NCBI GenBank assembly: GCA_017516825.1
Contig: JAFXBC010000001.1
Location: 1 to 35,284 of the forward strand
From: Clostridia bacterium
Lineage (GTDB): Bacteria > Bacillota > Clostridia > Oscillospirales > CAG-382
Length of the DNA stretch: 35,284 nucleotides
Reading direction: 5' to 3'
Shown here piece by piece: positions 1 to 7,530 of the stretch; position 1 is the stretch's first letter, and every line of letters begins with the position of its first letter. Both the position numbers and the translations under genes were made by a program. The notes under the pieces were generated by a model that searched no databases, was not told where the DNA came from, and worked only from the letters and a program-made list of their open reading frames with translations.

Positions 1-30
1 ATGATACCACGCATAAGACAAAAGCCATTC

Positions 31-205
31 GCCGACTTGGCTTCGCACCGCGGTTCCAAAACGACGCTTCAGCGGCGTTTTGCATAGGGCGGAACCGAAC
101 GCTGAACGCCGACTTGGTCTCGCACCTCGGTTCCAAAAACGGCTTGTCGTTTTTGATGTCGGCGGTATGAGGTGATAAACGGTATACAGCCATGCGCCGA
201 CTTGG
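31..205 (+). repeat. Cluster of GCCGACTTGG-headed palindromic repeat units
   Basis: Two units start at 31 and 108. They agree at 28 of their first 31 positions: GCCGACTTGG, a 3-base variable stretch, CGCACC, one variable base, then CGGTTCCAAAA. Each is followed at once by a hairpin. In unit 1, AAAACG-a-CGC / GCG-g-CGTTTT (58-81) is enclosed by CGGTTCC (51-57) and GGAACCG (91-97). In unit 2, AAAAACG (135-141) pairs with CGTTTTT (148-154). A third head occurs at 196-205 and runs into different sequence. A conserved head with a diverging but structurally kept hairpin resembles REP or MITE-like intergenic elements. Confidence 0.55.
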
Positions 206-290
206 CCACGGCTTCTTGTCACCCTGAGCGAAGCAGGCGTGGAATAATGTTGGACCTTAGGTTGCAATGAGAAAAGCCTGCGGAGTCGAA

Positions 291-363
291 GTTTTGCTTT
301 TTGAAATTGCCCATTGTCTTTGGATATGAAGTTCCTTTTGCGGCAATTTCTAAAAAGCAAAAC
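291..363. repeat. Long inverted repeat (21-22 bp arms)
   Basis: The left arm (291-311, beginning GTTTTGCTTTTTG) is the reverse complement of the right arm (342-363) except for one extra T in the right arm. The loop is 30 bases (312-341). The element is flanked by CGGAGTCGAA on the left and GGGGTCTCC on the right. It could be a small non-autonomous insertion or a structured RNA. It is not an ordinary terminator: it is far from any gene end. Confidence 0.6.
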
Positions 364-614
364 CGCAAGGGGTCTCCTCAAAGTCTGATCTACCCCTTGA
401 AAGGTAAACTTACATCCTTTATGACAAAACAGTCCCTTCCCCTCGGAAGGAAACATCGGGCGCCCTGCTCTGTCGTATCGGTTCCTTCCTATACAAAACG
501 CCGCTGTTAAGCAAGCAGCCTCGTCTCATCGCCCATCAAATCCCTTTACGGGGAGGCAAATACCCCTTCCCGAAATCGTTCTCGGAAATTTTTCATCTTT
601 TTTTGAAAAACCCC

Positions 615-643
615 TTGACAAAGGGAGTTTATTGTTGTAAACT
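615..643 (+). promoter_or_regulatory. Sigma-A promoter of the blaI-like operon
   Basis: A -35 hexamer TTGACA (615-620, perfect) is separated by 17 bases from TAAACT (638-643, 4 of 6 consensus). Transcription would start near 650, leaving a leader of about 60 bases. A second TTGACA at 654-659 has no -10 at proper spacing. Confidence 0.65.
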
Positions 644-650
644 GTATGTG

Positions 651-683
651 AGGTTGACAAAGGCCAACCTTTTGCATGCAAAA
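651..683 (+). promoter_or_regulatory. Two dyads in the leader of the blaI-like gene (putative operators)
   Basis: AGGTTG (651-656) is repeated inverted as CAACCT (665-670). Directly next to it is a perfect 14-base palindrome, TTTTGCATGCAAAA (670-683). Both lie between the transcription start and the ribosome binding site of a BlaI/CopY-type repressor gene, where autoregulatory operators are expected. Neither matches the staphylococcal bla/mec operator (TACA/TGTA core), so the assignment is inference. Confidence 0.4.
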
Positions 684-710
684 ATAATATCCATAAAGGA
701 GATCTCCGCT

Positions 711-1073
711 ATGAAAGACTTAAAGCTTTGCGAATCCGACTACAGATTTATGTGTGTGATCTGGGAAAACGAGCCCCTGCCCTCCGGCAAGCTGGTTGAG
801 CTGTGCAAGGAACGGCTGGCTTGGAAAAAGCCCACCACCTACACCATTCTCCGCAAAATGTGTGAGAAGGGCTTTGCCGCCAACAACGACACCATCGTTA
901 CCTCTTTGGTGCCCAAGGAGGACGTGCAGTCCTTCGCCAGCGAGCATTTCGTGGATCATACCTTCCAGGGCTCCCTGCCTAAATTTTTGGTATCCTTCTT
1001 CGGAGAGAAGAAATTGAGTAAGGAAGAAGCCGAGGAGCTGAAGAACCTCATCGACCAACACAAGGAGAACTGA
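711..1073 (+). CDS. BlaI/MecI/CopY-family transcriptional repressor
   Basis: This 120-residue protein has the size and layout of BlaI/MecI repressors. A winged helix-turn-helix occupies about residues 8-70; the KPTTYTILRKMCEKGF segment (40-55) corresponds to the family's recognition helix and the turn after it. A short helical tail (about 85-118) would dimerise. In this family, repression is lifted when a partner M56 protease is activated. The start is ATG 711, because AAAGGAG ends 9 bases upstream and the promoter is at 615-643; an in-frame start at 603 would precede transcription. The sensor gene begins one base after the stop codon, so the two are translationally linked. The target promoter is probably its own. 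No beta-lactamase gene is present in the window. Confidence 0.85.
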   Translation: MKDLKLCESDYRFMCVIWENEPLPSGKLVELCKERLAWKKPTTYTILRKMCEKGFAANNDTIVTSLVPKEDVQSFASEHFVDHTFQGSLPKFLVSFFGEKKLSKEEAEELKNLIDQHKEN

Positions 1074-1074
1074 A

Positions 1075-4000
1075 ATGGCCTCCATTTTTGAAACCGTACT
1101 GAACATGAGCATGACGGCAAGCGTAGTCATCCTTGCCGTGCTGCTGGTGCGGGTGTTTATGAAGAAAGCACCCCGCAAGTTCTGTTACCTGCTTTGGCTG
1201 GTGGTGGCCTTCCGTTTGGTTGTGCCCTTCTCCTTTGAGTCGTCCATCAGCATCTTCAACCTGGGCGGCGATATGCCCGCGGTGGAGATCCCTCAGACGG
1301 GAACGTTGGAAGAGATCCCCCAGGAGACCCCCGAGGTGTCCGAGGAGCTTCCCGAGGAAGCGCCCTCTTCCCCGGAGGTGATCGTCCCCGGCGGCACGGA
1401 GACCTCACGCCCTGCGGAGGATCTTCCTGAAACGGACAACTCCTATCCCGCCCCCGAGGTTTCTGCTCCCACGGTAGAGCCTCCCGCCGTTTCCCACCCG
1501 GAGCCGGAGGAGCCCCAGCTTCCCGATTGGGTGATTCCCGGTATTACCAACCCCGGTAACACGGAGACCTCCCGTCCCCCGGAGGACGTCCCCGGAAACG
1601 AGACCTCTCTCCCCGGCACCACCCTGCCGGACACGGAGGTATCTGCCCCTGCAACGGACGTTCCCGTGGCACCTCCCGTTTCTTCTCCCGTAGCGGCTCC
1701 CGCCTCGGTGAGCGTTGTGAGCATGGTTCTCACCGCCGTCTGGCTGGCGGGGATCCTGGCTCTGTTGGGCTACAGCCTGGTTTCCTATATCAAGCTGAAG
1801 CGCCGTCTTAGCACCGCCGTGCTGCTGGAGGGGAACGTCTACGGCTCCGACCGCATCGACGCACCCTTTGCCCTTGGATTCGCAAGACCCCGTATCTACA
1901 TCCCCTTTGGGCTGAGTGATTCCGCCAAGGAATACGTTCTCGCCCATGAGAGATACCATCTGAAACGGCTTGACCATATCGTTAAGCCTCTATCTTTCGG
2001 GATCCTTGCCGTCCATTGGTTCAACCCCCTTTGCTGGATCGCCTTCAACCGCATGAGTCTGGATATGGAATTGAGCTGTGACGAAAAGGTTCTCCAACGT
2101 TACGGAGATGAAACCATGAAGAAGCAGTATACCAAGACTCTGCTGGATTTTGCCACCAGCAAGCAATTCCCTTCCCCCGCACCCCTTTCCTTCTCGGAGG
2201 GTGCCTCCGCCAAGACCCGCATCAAGAACGCCCTGTACTGGAAGAAGCCCAAGCTGTGGCTTTCCGTAGTGGCCTTGGTGCTCAGCCTGGTGATCCTGGT
2301 TGCCTGCGCGGGCAACGCCATCACAAGCGGCGGTGAGGAAAGCACCCCCGCACCCGAAACCGGTATTTTCACCTTTGAAGAGACCCCCTATCAGTTCACA
2401 TTCGTTTCCAACGGGGACGGCACCTGTGCCATCACCGAGGTCTACACCGATTTCTATCATAAGGACAATTACGACCTGGTGATCCCCGCTACCTCTCCCG
2501 ATGGGGACAAGGTGGTAGAGGTAGATCTGAACGGCATGAACACCTTCGAGGAGCTGATCGTTCCCCCGTATCTGTTGCCGGAAACCATGGAAGCGTTGGC
2601 AGACACCATTGCCAACTCCGGCGTGGACGGAGCTGCCAGAGCTTCCAAGACCTTCAAGGCGTTCTATATGGACAGCATCTCCCATTGCAAGGATGCCGAT
2701 CACCCCACCACTGTCTATAACGACCTGGCGTACCCCGACGGCTTGCTTCCCACCGAAAGCGCACAATTTAAGAAACGGGAGCCTTACATCCAACCCGAAG
2801 ACGTACAGCGCCTGGCAACCATTCTGAAGGAATGCACCGATTACACCGAGGAACAATGCTATAACGACGTTCTGGCGGTGATCGAAATGCTGGAAAAGCT
2901 GGAATGGGAAAGCGACGAAAAGCTTGCCCAGTTCAAGCGGGAAGCCGTCAGCTTCTTCTACCGCAACACCCGCCGCATTGACAAGGTGGTTCTCCCCGCC
3001 GCAGACGTGAAGGTGCATCAGGGCTTCCTGGGCTTGTCCTACGTCCTTGCCGACGGCACGGCAGTCACCCCCGTTTACGAAAATCCCTTTACCCTGGAGA
3101 TCGTCACCGCCGAGGAACCCGAGAACGTTTTGACCCTTGACGAAGACGGCAACGAAGTGATCGCCTTCACCTCCTCCCGCCCTGTGAAGGACTTCCATAT
3201 CCTCACCATCGACATGGCGGATTCCGTTACCGCAGAACCTCATCCCAAGGGCGACTCTATCTTCTACCACAAGGCCTTCACCGAATCCTACAAGCTGCTT
3301 TTGGGTGAGAACATCCCCACCCGCGGCATCTCCTTTATAGGCGAGGACGGCAAGACCTACCAATACGCCATTTGCTACGTAGACGGCAAGAGAGGCTCTT
3401 ACCAACTGGTTTCCCTGGCAGAGCTGGCGGGAGCCGACTTTGAAGAATTCTCCCTTCTGGTGAAGCGTGTGAGCGACAGCACCGCAAGCAAGAAGACCGT
3501 ATACCTCAGCCATCCTATGATGTCTGACTACGACTACTTCTCCATCACTCCCAACCAGCCCATGACCAACGTGCAGATCTATTCCTTCCAAGCGCAAGAT
3601 GAGCACACCACCAAGGGCTGGTGGTACGAGGGCGGCGTGGCATCGGACGTGGCAGTCGATCCCAAGGCATCCGTAGTGGAGTTCCTTCCCGTTGCGGAAG
3701 GGGAAACCATCTACGTAGGCGCCCACAGCACCACGGTCACGGACACCTGGGGCATCTCCTTCACCGATTACCAAGGCAACAAGCGGTATTTTGCGGTGTT
3801 CCCCACCCTGGACGGCAAGCGTCAGGTCATTGAGATGGAGCTGGATCAGACCCGTATGCAGTACCTGCCCAACACCTGCCCCGAGCTGGATTACAGTATG
3901 CTGGAGGTAGTGCAGACCTTCACAAGCAAAGTTTTCGTTCTTCACGATCCCAGAGCCGAGGAAAACGAGCAGTACGTTCTTGTGCACAAAAAGTCCGACG

Positions 4001-6321
4001 GCACCTACGTGGAGATCTTCAGAGCAAGAGAGGGTTTCTATAAGAATGTTTGTGCCGAAACCAACTACCTTGCCTTCAACAACTTTGAGCCGGAATGTAC
4101 CACGGAAGCCTACGTTTACAACGCTTCCACCGGCAAACTGATAAAGTTGAATCAATCCGTCCTCCCCGAGGAGGAGACCATCTCCTATATGACCTGGTGG
4201 GGCAGCCATTCTCTGCTGTTCGTTTCTCAGCTTGATCACGGCACTGTGGTCAAGGGCGGCGAATTGTGGTGCTATAATGCCCAGAAGAACACTTATCAAA
4301 AGGTTTTTGACGTGTCCGACAAGCGTTTGCAGATCACCGACGTGGAATTCGTGGATCAAAACGGAACGAGCTGCATCCAAGTCAATGGGGTATATTACGA
4401 CGAGACCTATAATTTCACGGAAGAGAAGACCTACCTCTTTACCACCTATGCTGTCAACCGGTTTATGGAGAAAAACAAGCAGGGCTACACCCTGTTCCCC
4501 GAGGCAGGCCCGCAGGTTCGTCCCTATCGGGAGGGTGATTCCACCAGCTTCAGCAACGCAACCCCCGGCGCTTCCGTTACCAACAAGTATGCGTTGTTCT
4601 ACGGTCAAGTAGACGACGACATCCTGCTGTGTACCTTCAAGGCAACGGGAGAAGACCCCGCCAAGGGCTGGCTGTATGAATACACCAATACCGGTCGGAT
4701 CGATGATTTTTGGCTGGACGGCTATGAACCCGAAAGCATAGAAGGCTCTGCCTCCTACTCCGTCACCGATACTTGGGGCTTCTGCATCGACGGTCGATAT
4801 TACGCCATCATGGAAAATACCGCAAGCGGCGGGGAAAAGCTGGTGGACATCACCGACCAAGTCACAGGCTTGGCGTTGCCCGAGGATCTTTCCCTCCTGT
4901 TTGACGATACTGCAAGCCTCTATAAAGACTACCGGGAAATGAACTTCGTAGGCTGGTCCTTGTACCACGTGTACGATTGGGATCAATACTTTATCGTGGA
5001 GAAGCCTGTTACGCTGGATATCACGGGAGACATCGCATTGGCTTTCTACAACGTTGAGTCCGAAGAGAGCTACTATTACTATCCCGGTGTTTACCGCTTT
5101 GAAAAAGGCAAAGCAGAACCCACCCGGTTCACAATTGACGTGCCCGCATTGCACGCGGCCTACTATACCTACCATCCCGTTACCGATAAGATCGGATATC
5201 TGATGGCAATCGAGATCCCGGAAAATAAAAACGGCACGGAATTCCTTGGGCAGGTTCTGAAAACCACCGACGGCGGCTTGACATGGACACTGGTGAGAGA
5301 GGGCGGCTATATTACCGGCGGCACCTCCCACGACCCCGTCAATTACAGCACCTTCCTCACGGAGGACTTCGGCGTGATCGCCTTCCTGTGCAATTTTGAT
5401 ACCGATCTGGCAGGTCACGTATACTACACCACCGACGGCGGCGTGAGCTGGCGGTGCATGACAGGCTTGGACAACCTCCCCCGTGATCCGGATGAGGAGT
5501 GGAATCTTCGTGGCATCACCCTGGAAAACGGCGTGTATACCATCACCATCAGAGCATGGGGCTATAACCAATTCCTCTACTTCACCTCCACCGATTTGGA
5601 GAATTGGGAGCCTGTTCCCCAGGTGTTGTTTAGATTCGCCACGGATGAACAGATCGCAGACACCGAGAACTACACTCATGTTTACGATCCGAAAGCGAAA
5701 AACCCTACGTACCAGCTTTTGATCGAGGTGACGGCTCCCATCAAAGATCTCTGCTTTGTGGAGATAGACGAGTCGGAATATAGGCAGTTGGGCGAGACAC
5801 TTTACGAGATAGGAGACTGCACCCCCGGAACGCCTTTCATCCTTCACACCTACATCAACGATATCCATATCAACCGCGGCTTTTCCTATACCGACGAAAA
5901 CGGAAACACCCGCTATCTTGCTTTCTCTGAGAGCATGGTGGATGGTACTCTGTCTTTGGGTGAAATCACCTTTGAGGAGCATGAGGAACCCATCTATATT
6001 ATTGGTGCGACGGATGAACAGATCGCAGACACCGAGAACTACACCCATTTCTACGACCCCAAGGTCGACGGGATATACAAGAGGTACAACGCCCATCTCT
6101 TGGTGCAGGTATTCGCTCCTATTGAAAGCTTCCGCTTTGAAGCCCTTACCGAAGACGGTCTTGACTATATCCGAGAGACCTTGTACGAAACCAACCTCGT
6201 CCCCGGTCAGCCTGTGATCATCCATACCTATATCAACGACGTCATTCCCATCTGCGGGTACTCTTACCTGAACGAGGATGGCGTGCGCGTATACAAAGAG
6301 CTCGTTTCCAGCATGAAGTGA
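1075..6321 (+). CDS. Giant BlaR1-like M56 membrane metalloprotease with large repeated ectodomain
   Basis: This 1748-residue protein is almost three times the length of classical BlaR1 (about 600). Hydrophobic helices lie near residues 12-28, 36-53, 214-238 and 393-412. The cytoplasmic peptidase loop carries HERYH (291-295), the HWFNPLCW segment (314-321) and ELSCDE (332-337), all M56 hallmarks. The loop between helices 2 and 3 is expanded to about 150 residues rich in Pro, Glu, Thr and Ser, with repeats such as TETSRPxED. After helix 4, about 1,340 residues face outward. They include a DUF4652-like segment (about 940-1120; LLFVSQLDHG near 1047), two KGW...VTDTWG modules, two Asp-box motifs (TTDGGLTW near 1399, TTDGGVSW near 1452) and two C-terminal modules starting ATDEQIADTENYTH. 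No penicillin-binding SxxK domain is recognisable. By family analogy, ectodomain signals activate the protease and inactivate the BlaI-like partner; the ligand is unknown. Confidence 0.85.
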   Translation: MASIFETVLNMSMTASVVILAVLLVRVFMKKAPRKFCYLLWLVVAFRLVVPFSFESSISIFNLGGDMPAVEIPQTGTLEEIPQETPEVSEELPEEAPSSPEVIVPGGTETSRPAEDLPETDNSYPAPEVSAPTVEPPAVSHPEPEEPQLPDWVIPGITNPGNTETSRPPEDVPGNETSLPGTTLPDTEVSAPATDVPVAPPVSSPVAAPASVSVVSMVLTAVWLAGILALLGYSLVSYIKLKRRLSTAVLLEGNVYGSDRIDAPFALGFARPRIYIPFGLSDSAKEYVLAHERYHLKRLDHIVKPLSFGILAVHWFNPLCWIAFNRMSLDMELSCDEKVLQRYGDETMKKQYTKTLLDFATSKQFPSPAPLSFSEGASAKTRIKNALYWKKPKLWLSVVALVLSLVILVACAGNAITSGGEESTPAPETGIFTFEETPYQFTFVSNGDGTCAITEVYTDFYHKDNYDLVIPATSPDGDKVVEVDLNGMNTFEELIVPPYLLPETMEALADTIANSGVDGAARASKTFKAFYMDSISHCKDADHPTTVYNDLAYPDGLLPTESAQFKKREPYIQPEDVQRLATILKECTDYTEEQCYNDVLAVIEMLEKLEWESDEKLAQFKREAVSFFYRNTRRIDKVVLPAADVKVHQGFLGLSYVLADGTAVTPVYENPFTLEIVTAEEPENVLTLDEDGNEVIAFTSSRPVKDFHILTIDMADSVTAEPHPKGDSIFYHKAFTESYKLLLGENIPTRGISFIGEDGKTYQYAICYVDGKRGSYQLVSLAELAGADFEEFSLLVKRVSDSTASKKTVYLSHPMMSDYDYFSITPNQPMTNVQIYSFQAQDEHTTKGWWYEGGVASDVAVDPKASVVEFLPVAEGETIYVGAHSTTVTDTWGISFTDYQGNKRYFAVFPTLDGKRQVIEMELDQTRMQYLPNTCPELDYSMLEVVQTFTSKVFVLHDPRAEENEQYVLVHKKSDGTYVEIFRAREGFYKNVCAETNYLAFNNFEPECTTEAYVYNASTGKLIKLNQSVLPEEETISYMTWWGSHSLLFVSQLDHGTVVKGGELWCYNAQKNTYQKVFDVSDKRLQITDVEFVDQNGTSCIQVNGVYYDETYNFTEEKTYLFTTYAVNRFMEKNKQGYTLFPEAGPQVRPYREGDSTSFSNATPGASVTNKYALFYGQVDDDILLCTFKATGEDPAKGWLYEYTNTGRIDDFWLDGYEPESIEGSASYSVTDTWGFCIDGRYYAIMENTASGGEKLVDITDQVTGLALPEDLSLLFDDTASLYKDYREMNFVGWSLYHVYDWDQYFIVEKPVTLDITGDIALAFYNVESEESYYYYPGVYRFEKGKAEPTRFTIDVPALHAAYYTYHPVTDKIGYLMAIEIPENKNGTEFLGQVLKTTDGGLTWTLVREGGYITGGTSHDPVNYSTFLTEDFGVIAFLCNFDTDLAGHVYYTTDGGVSWRCMTGLDNLPRDPDEEWNLRGITLENGVYTITIRAWGYNQFLYFTSTDLENWEPVPQVLFRFATDEQIADTENYTHVYDPKAKNPTYQLLIEVTAPIKDLCFVEIDESEYRQLGETLYEIGDCTPGTPFILHTYINDIHINRGFSYTDENGNTRYLAFSESMVDGTLSLGEITFEEHEEPIYIIGATDEQIADTENYTHFYDPKVDGIYKRYNAHLLVQVFAPIESFRFEALTEDGLDYIRETLYETNLVPGQPVIIHTYINDVIPICGYSYLNEDGVRVYKELVSSMK
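5641..6044 (+). repeat. Intragenic tandem duplication in the sensor ectodomain
   Basis: A 35-base stretch beginning ACGGATGAACAGATCGC is identical at 5641-5675 and 6010-6044, 369 bases (123 codons) apart. It encodes DEQIADTENYTH at the head of two consecutive C-terminal modules (from about residues 1523 and 1646). The rest of each module aligns at protein level (for example ILHTYINDI versus IIHTYINDV) but has diverged. An exact DNA match inside otherwise diverged copies suggests recent duplication or gene conversion. Confidence 0.8.
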
Positions 6322-6351
6322 GATCCTTGACGAAGTGAAAAAGGGGAATCC

Positions 6352-7389
6352 ATGAAAAAAACAATCATCTTACTCACTATGCTCTGTCTGCTCCTCGCCT
6401 CCTGCGGGGAGCAGGCAAAGCCTGCCGAATCCTCTGCACCCGAGGCGGAAAGCAGTGAAACGGCTTCCGAATCCTTGGGGCAAGAGGAAGAACTGCTCGC
6501 CCTGCAAGCAGAGCTGAAAGAAGCCAACCAAGACTTAGCCAAAGCAAACCGCCGTATCTCCACCCTGGAAGCGCAGATCGACTCCCTGGCGGCCCGTTTG
6601 GAACGTTTGGAGCCCTTGAAGCTGGAAGACCTGCAGCAGGAAGCCCTCCGCCTCACCGCAGAGCTGGAGGACGCCACCGCAGAGCTGGAAGAACAGACAC
6701 AGCTTGCCGCCTCCCTGCAAGCGGAGGTGACCCGTTTGGAAGCAAATCTGGGAGGCTCCCAACCGTCTTTGATCCTGAGGTCCATTCCCATTGCCATTGA
6801 CCATCCATCCAACTGGCACAGGTTGCTGCTGGTGCAGGACGAAAAATTCAGAGTAATACTGTATCTCCGTTATCCCGACGGGGAGACGGTGGAAATAACC
6901 CGCAAAAACCTCAACAAGGATGGCTACATCGCACCCTCTCCCGACGGGAAGCATATCGCTTATAACAACTATTCCTGGGAATTTAACACCCTCATCTATC
7001 TCTACGATCTGGAGACGAAGGAGACCCGCACGCTTCCCACCTCCTTGCCGGAGGACGAAACGCCCTCCGCCATGTGCTGGCTGGACAGCCGTTATCTGCT
7101 GTTCGTTTGTCAGTTTGACCACGGCACCATCGTCCAAGGTGGCGACGTGTACTACTACGACATCGAAACGGACAAGCACGGCAAGATCATCGAGACGGAC
7201 GATCCCGGTATGTTGCAGATCAACGATTTTCACCGCTATGACGATTTTATGATCCTGACCGCCACGCAACTGGAAGAAGAATACTTGGATCCCATAGACG
7301 ACAAGTATTTCACCGTGTCCTATGAGCAGATCTATGATCTGATCGAAACAGGCACCCTTCTGACCTTGAAGTCGGAAGACGAAATTTAG
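6352..7389 (+). CDS. Lipoprotein with coiled coil and DUF4652-like domain
   Basis: This 345-residue protein begins with a lipoprotein signal peptide whose lipobox is LASC (15-18), so the mature protein should be anchored outside the membrane by Cys18. A Ser/Glu-rich spacer (19-44) leads into a long predicted coiled coil (about 45-132, regular Leu/Glu/Ala heptads). The C-terminal part (about 150-300) resembles DUF4652. Its LLFVCQFDHGTIVQGGDVYYY segment (from about 249) closely matches LLFVSQLDHGTVVKGGELWCY in the ectodomain of the upstream M56 sensor. The gene lies 30 bases after the sensor, with a GGGGAA-type ribosome binding site, in the same operon. It may present or compete for the same ligand as the sensor, or bind the sensor; this is inference. 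Confidence 0.75.
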   Translation: MKKTIILLTMLCLLLASCGEQAKPAESSAPEAESSETASESLGQEEELLALQAELKEANQDLAKANRRISTLEAQIDSLAARLERLEPLKLEDLQQEALRLTAELEDATAELEEQTQLAASLQAEVTRLEANLGGSQPSLILRSIPIAIDHPSNWHRLLLVQDEKFRVILYLRYPDGETVEITRKNLNKDGYIAPSPDGKHIAYNNYSWEFNTLIYLYDLETKETRTLPTSLPEDETPSAMCWLDSRYLLFVCQFDHGTIVQGGDVYYYDIETDKHGKIIETDDPGMLQINDFHRYDDFMILTATQLEEEYLDPIDDKYFTVSYEQIYDLIETGTLLTLKSEDEI

Positions 7390-7410
7390 AGAAAAAGGGA
7401 ATCTATATAC

Positions 7411-7492
7411 GTTCCGTGCCTCCCGCCGGGGGACGGGAAACGGAACACTCTGCAAGAAAGGGTCGGGGAGCCTCCGAGAGGTTCTCCGACCC
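7411..7492 (+). other. Two adjacent hairpins in the operon spacer
   Basis: Hairpin 1 (7411-7446) pairs GTTCCGT with ACGGAAC and TCCCG with CGGGA. Hairpin 2 (7460-7492) has a 13-base stem, GGGTCGGGGAGCC against GGTTCTCCGACCC, with two G-U pairs and a 7-base loop. Neither is followed by a T-run, so they are not typical terminators. They could stabilise or process the mRNA between the lipoprotein gene and the two small membrane-protein genes. Confidence 0.5.
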
Positions 7493-7530
7493 TGTAAGAG
7501 TATTGTGGAAAAGCGAACAGAGGAAAACAA

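Larger units (their letters stand above)
1..614. other. Non-coding, hairpin- and repeat-rich intergenic region
   Basis: No credible gene is visible in the first 614 bases. A 69-codon open frame at 301-510 lies over a long inverted repeat and lacks a ribosome binding site, so it is not called. The stretch holds three copies of a GCCGACTTGG-headed unit, a 73-base hairpin at 291-363, a small CCTTCC/GGAAGG hairpin at 435-450, and pieces such as TGTCACCCTGAGCGAAGC (217-234) and CGGAGTCGAAG (281-291) that look like dispersed intergenic repeat sequence. The region ends at the promoter of the blaI-like operon. Confidence 0.6.

Noticed and set aside
31..205. CRISPR array
   Set aside because: Only three repeat heads with unequal spacing and internal hairpins, and no cas genes in the window.
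301..510. 69-codon open frame in the left intergenic region
   Set aside because: It covers the long inverted repeat and low-complexity sequence, has no ribosome binding site or recognisable product, and looks accidental.
603..710. Upstream in-frame start for the BlaI-like repressor
   Set aside because: The promoter at 615-643 and the operator-like palindromes lie inside this extension; the AAAGGAG-preceded ATG at 711 fits the family length.
1990..6225. Very long open frame antisense to the M56 sensor gene
   Set aside because: Long minus-strand frames arise from the GC-rich codon pattern of the real gene. The product has no domain, and the plus-strand gene has clear M56 motifs and operon context.
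1075..6321. Authentic beta-lactam sensor BlaR1
   Set aside because: The penicillin-binding domain and its SxxK motif are not recognisable, and there is no beta-lactamase gene in the operon.
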